Positions 57,428 to 64,000 of a DNA stretch of 64,000 nt are shown here, piece after piece (position 1 is the stretch's first letter; each line of letters opens with the position of its first letter). Both the position numbers and the translations under genes were made by a program. The notes under the pieces are model-generated. The model was given only the letters and a program-made list of their open reading frames with translations. It did not search any database and was not told the DNA's origin. This stretch comes from Apricaphanius iberus (lineage: Eukaryota > Chordata > Actinopteri > Cyprinodontiformes > Aphaniidae). The stretch is taken from the NCBI GenBank assembly GCA_028564705.1, contig JAPXFQ010002804.1, forward strand, positions 992,001-1,056,000, written 5' to 3'.

Positions 57428-58130
57428 TTCATATCAATTTTGCCAGAAAATATCCAGATCAGCCCAAAGACTTCTGCGAAAATCCTCTGTGCACCGGCAA
57501 GACAAAGGTTGAACTTTTTGGAAAGTGTGTGTCCTCTTTCCATTGAAGACATCAAACAGATGGAAAAACACGGTGGTGGCGGTGTGGTGGTCTGGTGCTG
57601 TTTTATTACTTCAGGATCAGCACGACTTGCAGTGATAAATGGAACCATGAATTCTGCCGCCTATCAAAACATCCTGACGGTGAACAGCAGCGGGACAATG
57701 ATCCAAAACACACCAGCAAGTCCACCTCTGATTGGCTCAAGAAGGAAAAATGAAGACTTTAGATGGGCCTCCTTAAAGTCCTGACATGGAACCTATTGAG
57801 ATGCTATGGCATGACCTTAAAAAAGGTGGTTCATGCTGGAAAAAAAGAGGCTGAACTACAACAATTCCCCCACAGCTAGAAAAGACTCACTGCCTGTTCA
57901 ACTTAAACCAGTTCTTAGGTTTAGGGGCCAATCACTTTGTCACACAGGTTTTAAGTGTTTTTCTTCCTTGATTATAAAACCTTCATTTAAAAACTGCATT
58001 TATTCGAGTTGTCTTTGACTGACATTTGAATTAGTTTGATGCGATACTGATTTAAATGTGACGAACCTGCAAGAAAATCAAAATGAATAAATATATCAGG
58101 AAGGGGGAAAACACTTGGACAAGGGAATTT
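57428..58130 (+). mobile_element. Tc1-like element, 5'-deleted relic
   Basis: It contains a degraded transposase (57440-57830) followed by a 3' region with TTTAAAAACTGCATTTATTC and CAGGAAGGGGGAAAACACTT, the usual 3' end of one fish Tc1 family. The 5' terminal repeat and the DNA-binding region are missing. This is a different family from the element at 25400. Confidence 0.75.
57440..57830 (+). pseudogene. Tc1-like transposase, internally deleted
   Basis: Visible blocks are KHGGGGVVVWCCFITSGSAR and LAVINGTMNSAAYQNIL, then a remnant of the NDPKHTSK block in another frame, and PDMEPIEMLWHDLKK (about 57780-57825), which keeps the last catalytic Glu. About 30 codons between NIL and the second block are lost and the frame changes at least twice. 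The upstream part contains a remnant of the first catalytic segment. Confidence 0.75.
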
Positions 58131-58139
58131 GTAAGAAAC

Positions 58140-59395
58140 GTTTCACATTTGCTTTCATGAAGAAAATAGAGCAAATAATCTTCTTTATTTTTTTTACTGT
58201 CACCAAAAGAGGGCAGTATTAGGAGGGTTTCTGTATTTCCTTGTATGCAGAGACCTGAATAAATAGAAACCGTGGCTTGTTTTAAAGGCTGGATGATTGA
58301 ACCAAATAGAGGCGAATAAATATAACGGAGTTTATTTTGACATTTTCTTGCACTAGACTAGAGTTTTTCTCTAGCCCCTCCAGTGATGCATGTGTGGTCG
58401 TGTTCGTGTTCGTCTTTCAGAAAAAGCAATTCAGGTAACAACAATTTACAACAGAAAAGCTTCTTGGCGTCTGTGACTTCTAGGGGAATCTGAGGCCTCC
58501 TCCACGGTCCTGTCATCGATCATAGGAAGGCAGAGTACCCAACGATTGGACTCAAGAAAGACAAGCACTACTTTTATGTATTTGTACTGAAGTAAAAGTA
58601 TAAATAAGCTGTCCAAGGAATGAGTCAAGAGTAAAATAGTAATGGGGCGATTCAAACACAGCATTACTGAAGAGAACATAGGATCAGTTCTGTTAGCGCT
58701 TACTTTAAAAAAATAATTTAATCGGAAAGAAAAAAAGAAAATGTTTTGGCATTTTAAATGTACAATGACATAATTAATAGGGTGATACCCGGTGAACTGG
58801 GCCACCAGAAAACATTGGGCACTTAAACTTTGAGCTTCTTTGCCTTTTAAATTTGTACAGACAATGTCAGCAACACATTTAACATTTTTGACACGAGTGT
58901 TCTTGAATCAAAAAACTTAGATTTGACTTGTCTATATTTGTCAAATGGTTGCCCAACTTCCCTGATGTCAGCCTGGACATATAAAATATGAATATGATTT
59001 CAAAAGAACACATTTGAAGCGGAAGAGACAATTTTTCAATTCAAATTTTTAACAGAAAACCTATAAAACTATCATTTATAACAGGTATCGTATATATTAC
59101 AGACTATGGGACAATATGCAGTGTTTACTGTATAACTTACATATTCAACTGATCGCCATATGGCTCAGTAGATCAACTACAAAGCTTGTGTACAAACAAG
59201 AGGTCTCACTTTATAGTGTAAATAACACGTTTACTTTTTTACTTTTTACTGTTCAATTAAACACACTCTGCAAATATCCCTTAGCATGTTCTAATCTGAG
59301 AATGCCACTTTATTTGAAATGACTTTACAGTACTTTGGTTTTGTAGTTGTGACACTGATGTACATTTTTTATTCTTAATTCTGTTTTTCGTACTT
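58140..59395. repeat. AT-rich, with part of an ACTCAAGTAAAAGTA-type repeat
   Basis: At 58530-58640, TTGGACTCAAGAAAGACAAG, CACTACTTTTATGTATTTGT and ACTGAAGTAAAAGTATAAA are an eroded fish MITE family. A probable other arm lies at 60000-60095 (AACTTCTCAAGTAAATGTAA, ATTACACACCTCT). The rest of the stretch is unassigned. Confidence 0.4.
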
Positions 59396-59399
59396 TTTG

Positions 59400-59490
59400 C
59401 ATCTTTCTTGTGTTATTGTAAATGATTCTATTATCTGTCACCTTGCTGCTGTTACAGCTAAATTTCCTCATTGTGGGACAAAAAAGATGA
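59400..59490 (+). repeat. LINE 3' tail fragment
   Basis: CTTGCTGCTGTTACAGCTAA, ATTTCCTCATTGTGGGACAA and AAAAGATGATTACTATTA form the 3' end of a fish retroposon, related to 16507-16580. Confidence 0.55.
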
Positions 59491-59503
59491 TTACTATTAT
59501 CGT

Positions 59504-59870
59504 CAGGGATGCAACGATACCACTTTTTTCAAAACAACCGATATGATACCGATATTTTGATCTGAGAAATTGCCCGTACTGAGTACCAATGCCGATACTT
59601 CCGCCACGCACAAAAAAGGCCATGAATTGGAAGGTTTTATTTTCTTCTCAACCAAAAAATGATGGGGAATATGATAGAAAATAAAATATTCATAAAATCA
59701 CTCCAAAACTACATTTTCAAGTGAACAATAAACATTTCAGTGAAATTATTGCAGAGTTTCCAAATTCTAAGTATCGGTTCATGGTATCGGTTAACTAACT
59801 GATACGAGTACATTAAAACAGTATCGGCCCCAATACCAGTATCAATATTGGTTCATCTGTAATCATTATT
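59504..59870 (+). repeat. GGGATGCA-type MITE (copy 3, fullest)
   Basis: It begins CAGGGATGCAACGATACCAC and ends near TTGGTTCATCTG, an imperfect inverted match. It contains CCGATATGATACCGATATT, ACTGAGTACCAATGCCGATA near the left and AGTATCGGTTCATGGTATCG and CAGTATCGGCCCCAATACC near the right. Copies 1 (10825-11030) and 2 (23330-23640) share this order. It is non-coding; the superfamily is not assigned. Confidence 0.65.
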
Positions 59871-60209
59871 GTATCAATATTATTGATTATTATTACCAAA
59901 TTGTAGGGTTAATGTTCTTGTGTATTTTTGGATACACTGTTCTTGTTTTGATCCAGTGAAATGACAAGTCAGTTGAGAAATTTGACTCATCAGGAGGCTA
60001 GTAATACCTAATGATAATATAAATGAACTAAAAGTAAAAAGTAAGTTACAACTTCTCAAGTAAATGTAACAAGATATTACACACCTCTAGATAGAACAGA
60101 CAGGACCTCCTTTGACACGTTTATACCTCAATATCAAATGTAAAAAATATGATTATATTATACAATAAATGCGGCTGAATTGAGCTAAATCTCTTTTAAT
60201 AAATGTTCT

Positions 60210-60870
60210 ATTCAGATCAAGCATAGTCCAATCAGGATGAGGGTTCTTCTCTTCTGTTGCTCGTTGAGTTGTAAAACAGCCCAAGGTACAACACCCCCAG
60301 CAGGTACCTGCTACCTTTACTGCCACCTGGGATAAAACAGCTCTGGAGCACATAAACGGGAGGCCCGCTGTGGAGATGGGAACGTCGGCAGAGCCTCCCA
60401 GCCTCAGTGGCTCCCCCTGCAACAAAAGAGCAGACGGTGATTCCAACCCGGCTCTTTTGTCGGGATCCACATGGGGCCCTGATTAAAACAGTTCAACTCA
60501 CAGTAGGGGGGGGATTGACCGGCCCACCCCTTACCTCGACAGCAGCCACTTACCTGCAGCCTTCCCAGGGAAGAATTAGGCAGGAGACACACATCTGTCT
60601 GACCTTCAAACTTCCGTTAAAACCGTGTATAAACTGCGGAGTGCGTGGAAATCCATCCTTTGAGACAAAGCGGATTCAGGGATTCGGACATCCCGCCAGG
60701 CCAACGTGTGAAGCAACATGTTGGCCTCTGTTGATCTCGTTGCAGCAGTTCGCGCTGTGGATCCTTCTCTCTGCATAGATTCCTGCTGTTGTTGCCCCCG
60801 TTTAGCTCTCGTCACCTCGGAAGTTCAAAGTGAAGCCAGGCGGTCCTGCAATGGGTCACAGTGTGAAGGT
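60210..60870. promoter_or_regulatory. Candidate conserved noncoding element
   Basis: A long block of higher-GC, repeat-free sequence between AT-rich flanks. It contains GCAGGTACCTGC (paired E-box-like), CCACCTGGGATAAAACAG, CTTACCTGCAGCCTTC and GGCTCTTTTGTC. Several ORFs of 62-123 codons cross it on both strands with no domain, so an exon cannot be excluded but none is supported. A CpG-richer texture also fits a regulatory island. Confidence 0.3.
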
Positions 60871-60874
60871 GTGA

Positions 60875-61255
60875 GAGTGTGTTTCTGTGTGTGTGTGTGT
60901 CTGTGGATCCTCTTTAACCCTCGCTTCTCAAGTGTTGATTCCACATTCTGCTGTTTTCCACATTATTCCCAAATCCCAACTAAAGTGTTCTTACTAAACT
61001 GTCAAGTGTTCTGACAGGGTGTATGCTGCTAACAATTTTTAATTAGACATAAAACTGACAAAATTCTCACGTTACTTTTTGAGATAAAATTGAAACATTT
61101 AACACAGTCTGCAAGCTTTTCTGTTCCTTTCATCCTGCATAAGCCGCAGCTTAAGATAAGTCCCTATTTACAGTTTGCAACAAGCCATGTAGAGGAAACA
61201 TATGGAAGAAGATACCCTGATCAGATGGGACCAACAGAAACACTGAGTGTTGCAG
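60875..61255. other. Intergenic, nothing recognised
   Basis: A short GT repeat lies at 60887-60905. No gene signature. Confidence 0.4.
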
Positions 61256-61261
61256 AAAACT

Positions 61262-61384
61262 AGGGGGCAGTTTACACAACATTTTTCAGCAAACGAAGGT
61301 CCTTCTTGCCGGTTCGGCATCTCGTTGACACGAGAATGGGCAGGGGACGAAAACGATGACGTCACTGCCAGCCACCCATGGCAT
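61262..61384. repeat. Partial MITE (GGGGCAGTTTACACAAC end)
   Basis: The left end and CACTGCCAGCCACCCATGGC with CATATTGGACC match the element at 46576-46945. Its right half is replaced by the hAT-type MITE that follows. Confidence 0.5.
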
Positions 61385-61762
61385 ATTGGACCACAACCCG
61401 ATCCGTACCATTCACAAGAGTTAGCATTGATTATCACGATCTGATCCAAATCAATCTGCTCCAGTAGATATGGGTCAGTGTGATTAAAAACGTTTTTTGA
61501 GCTGTTATCCTAATTATATGCCTAACTGACTTAATGCTGGGTGAGTAATAGTTTACCAGGAAAAACCTGTATAAACACTTTCAGAACTAAGCCTTAAAAC
61601 GGCTGTCTGGATTTTTTTATTCATATTTAAGTTATAAAATAGGGCCAAACTATATTAAACAAACAGATTTTTGAACTTGTGAATCTGATTCTGAATCGAT
61701 TCTTATAAAAATTCTAAGAATCAATTCAGAATCAATTTTCCTTTTTTTTCAACACTGCCCTA
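61385..61762. mobile_element. hAT-type MITE, sister of 47051-49020
   Basis: CAAGAGTTAGCATTGATTAT, CACGATCTGATCC, TTTGAGCTGTTATCCTAATT, AACACTTTCAGAACTAAGCC and the end CAACACTGCCCTA follow the sister copy in the same order without its 1.6-kb insertion. The left end is worn, so the start is approximate. Confidence 0.65.
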
Positions 61763-61764
61763 CG

Positions 61765-62570
61765 CATGTATAAAACACTTCCACTTGAATCACTTTACGA
61801 TAGCATGTATTGGAATTGTACCCATTATAGGGGCAAAGTCCTGCCTTCTGCGCCTTATTATTGGGTACGGGTCCTAAATGTTAAAATAAACAGATGGATA
61901 AAGTATTAGTTCTCAAATATAAGGAAAATAGTTACGTTAAGGTTAGGTAATGCTTCTCGAATGTTAGGATTAGTAGTCAAGCAGAGATGAGAAAGGAGGG
62001 ACCTTTCCCCTCACCTAGTACAATTCCAATATTCACATGGGCTCCATCCCCTTCTGTAGGGTTCACTTTTGCTCCTCCGCACACCATTTTCTTTCTTGAA
62101 ACAAAAGCCGTCAAGATTAGCTAAAGATTAGCTAACGGGGACCTAACGGTGTCGTTCAAATTGCCTAAATGTTGCAATGTCGCCGAAGAGAGGAATGACG
62201 TAAGATTCGCATAGGCGCAGTAAAGATCGGGTTCCAGTAGTAGCTGTCAAAGTCATTTCCATTGTGGGCCACATCAAGATAATGAATGTGATAGTATTGA
62301 TAAAACTATCTTTAACAAACCTCTAAAATATTAATAAATATCTGTCTCAACAAAGTCCTTCTTAAATTTTGATACTAATCATCTTTTCGCAATAATGTGA
62401 TTTAGGATTATTCAATTAAACACTTATTTGGCAGATAAAATAGTGTTTAGGTGCACGTAAATAGAACTGAAAAGTTTTTAGGTTTGACACGTGTGGTTTA
62501 GATCAACTCTTTTACAAGACACCAAATCAAGAAAATGTGAGGCAACAGTTGAATTTTTGTTCTTCACAAA
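61765..62570. other. Intergenic, nothing recognised
   Basis: No gene or assigned repeat. Confidence 0.4.
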
Positions 62571-62573
62571 TGC

Positions 62574-62660
62574 TCCCAATCCAGTCTGACTGACTTTGAG
62601 CTATTTTGCAAAGAACAATGGGCGGAAATCGTAGCCTCTTGTGCAGGGTTTTAACAGTTT
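62574..62660 (+). pseudogene. Tc1-like transposase C-terminal fragment
   Basis: CCAATCCAGTCTGACTGACT followed by TTGAGCTATTTTGCAAAG and AACAATGGGCGGAAATCG matches the segment after PDLNPIE in Tc1 transposases, near a conserved EEW. It is short and old. Confidence 0.5.
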
Positions 62661-63820
62661 TAAAATGTTCATTAGTTTTAGTTTTTATTTAGCTTTGACT
62701 TGAGATTTTCATTTCTATTTCAGGTTAAATTAGTTTTTACTATTTGTTAGGTAGTTTTTTTTTTATGCTTGGTGTTTAGTTTAGTTTCAGTTTTAGCTTT
62801 AGTCTTGTCATTAAACAAGTTGTGTACCAGGGCAAGACTAAAAAAAAAAACAAGAAATGTATAACAAGATGTAATAATGTATTGACATGGGCCGGATGAA
62901 CAACCATAAAAATCAGGCGAGCATAAAAAATATTTGGCAGAATAATGTTCATAATTCTGTAAACACAATAACAGCACCTGTTCATTAGAAAACCCAACAA
63001 TTAATGCATGTGCTACAGTTCTATAAAAACACTGAGTGGCAACACAACAAACAAAAAAAACCAAGATACTATGATCCTTTTGATCATTTTGCACATATTC
63101 TAGAAGTAAGTAATCCCAAATTAGACTCTGGCGCTTTCTCTCAACCTTCACTGACATGACACTAGGCGGACCGCAGCCACACAGACGACTTGACGGACAT
63201 GTTGGGATAATGCAGTACAGCCAGTAAAAACCAGCAAAAACCAGAAACTAGAGAGGCATTATTTGTCCATCAACACAGTGGCTACACACACAACCTACAC
63301 CAGCTACACAACTCCGGCTCCCATTGCTATTACAGTTTGCTGTAGCAGTGTTGGTTAGCAATGTTAGCTTGTTTGTTAGCCATAGCTCAATTATTATGAG
63401 GTTTTAGCTGCAGACTGTTTAATCATCGTTCTAATCGCTTCTTCTGATAGCTTGCAATCCAAAGACGCCTTTTATTTGCCTTGAAAGGGGGCGAGTCGAT
63501 GGGATTTTATAAAATGTTCCCGTTCTGTTGTTTTTATCAAAGTGATTTGTGCTACCAAAGGCACATGTTTGCATCTGTTTCTGGTGACAACGCACTGTAG
63601 GCAGGGAGTGACATAGAAATAATTCTTCTAGACTTTATGAGACACTTTATTAAAGGAAAACTAAGCACATTTTCTCAATAAAGTCAGTTTATTTCAGTTA
63701 GTGTTTACGGTTTGTTTGTTTTCGTTTTTTTGTTACATATTCTCATTTTCTAATTTCAGTTTTCGTTATTTCATTTGTTTTCGTTAACGATAACCGCGTT
63801 ACTCTTTTGCCTCTTGTTTT
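62650..63820. repeat. Possible element with TTAGTTTTAG/TTTTCGTTAACG-type ends
   Basis: The left part is rich in TTAGTTTTAGTTTTT-like words. The right part has CAGTTTTCGTTATTTC and TTTTCGTTAACGATAACC, resembling the ends of a fish repeat I know by its ATCGTTAACGAAAAC terminus. The middle has no transposase. The relation of the two parts is uncertain. Confidence 0.35.
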
Positions 63821-64000
63821 TGAATAAAAAAGTTTTGAAGCCCATGTATCGTTTTATTTCTGTCATCCCAAAGAGTCACATGGACGTTTGTGTTTGTAAC
63901 ATGACAAAATCTGTGTGGGGGGGGAATTAAAGAGATTTGAAAACGTCTGCAAAGCATGGTGCTACATTCTTAGCAGATGGTGCCGTACACGGCTTTTTAA

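Noticed and set aside
62747..63157. A 136-codon minus-strand ORF with hydrophobic stretches
   Set aside because: The stretches come from T- and A-rich DNA and the frame lies in probable repeat sequence. No domain is recognised.

Overview
This is an animal nuclear sequence and almost certainly teleost fish DNA. The evidence is the mix of mobile elements: L2-type, RTE-type and Rex6/Dong-like LINEs, fish Tc1 elements with long IR/DR ends, several hAT and TTAA-type MITEs, and a tRNA-headed SINE with an ATGG tail. The base composition is AT-rich with many microsatellites, which fits this. A spiny-rayed (percomorph) fish is plausible, but I cannot fix the species. I found no convincing host protein-coding exon, no rRNA or tRNA gene, no CRISPR array and no prokaryotic feature. 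The window reads as a gene desert or a large intron.

Layout. 0-9 kb: an L2 3' tail, a 547-bp Harbinger-type MITE with a TTA duplication, degenerate GAGTC-rich repeats, and two unusually complex single-copy stretches (about 6.3-6.6 and 7.0-7.3 kb) that may be conserved noncoding elements. 9-20 kb: a GC-richer block with a TATA-like box, copy A of a GC-rich retroposon family (11.0-12.8 kb), a broken RTE LINE (14.5-15.6 kb) and Tc1 relics. 19.7-20.5 kb: a fold-back element with arms of about 220 bp. 21-28 kb: Tc1 relics, including one full-length but dead copy (25.4-27.0 kb). 28.3-30.6 kb: an L2-type LINE split by a TTAA MITE. 30.9-33.4 kb: copy B of the GC-rich retroposon, with a candidate target-site duplication and A-rich tail.

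33.9-42 kb: a perfect 22-bp hairpin, a conserved-looking block (34.6-35.0 kb), a minisatellite, a hAT MITE with a perfect 8-bp duplication, and a LINE 3' end interrupted by another hAT element. 42.6-45.9 kb: a Rex6/Dong-like LINE on the minus strand with an in-frame tandem duplication inside its reverse transcriptase. 46-51 kb: nested hAT-type elements, a conserved-looking block and a second hairpin. 51.5 kb: a (CTTT)62 microsatellite. 52-64 kb: a SINE with its duplication, more Tc1 and MITE remnants, and another conserved-looking block (60.2-60.9 kb).

Nothing here forms a working gene system. All three LINEs with a readable reverse transcriptase have lost the catalytic motif-C aspartates, each by a different lesion. 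The best leads are the nesting events that can be read to the base, the GC-rich retroposon family, the two perfect hairpins and the candidate regulatory islands.
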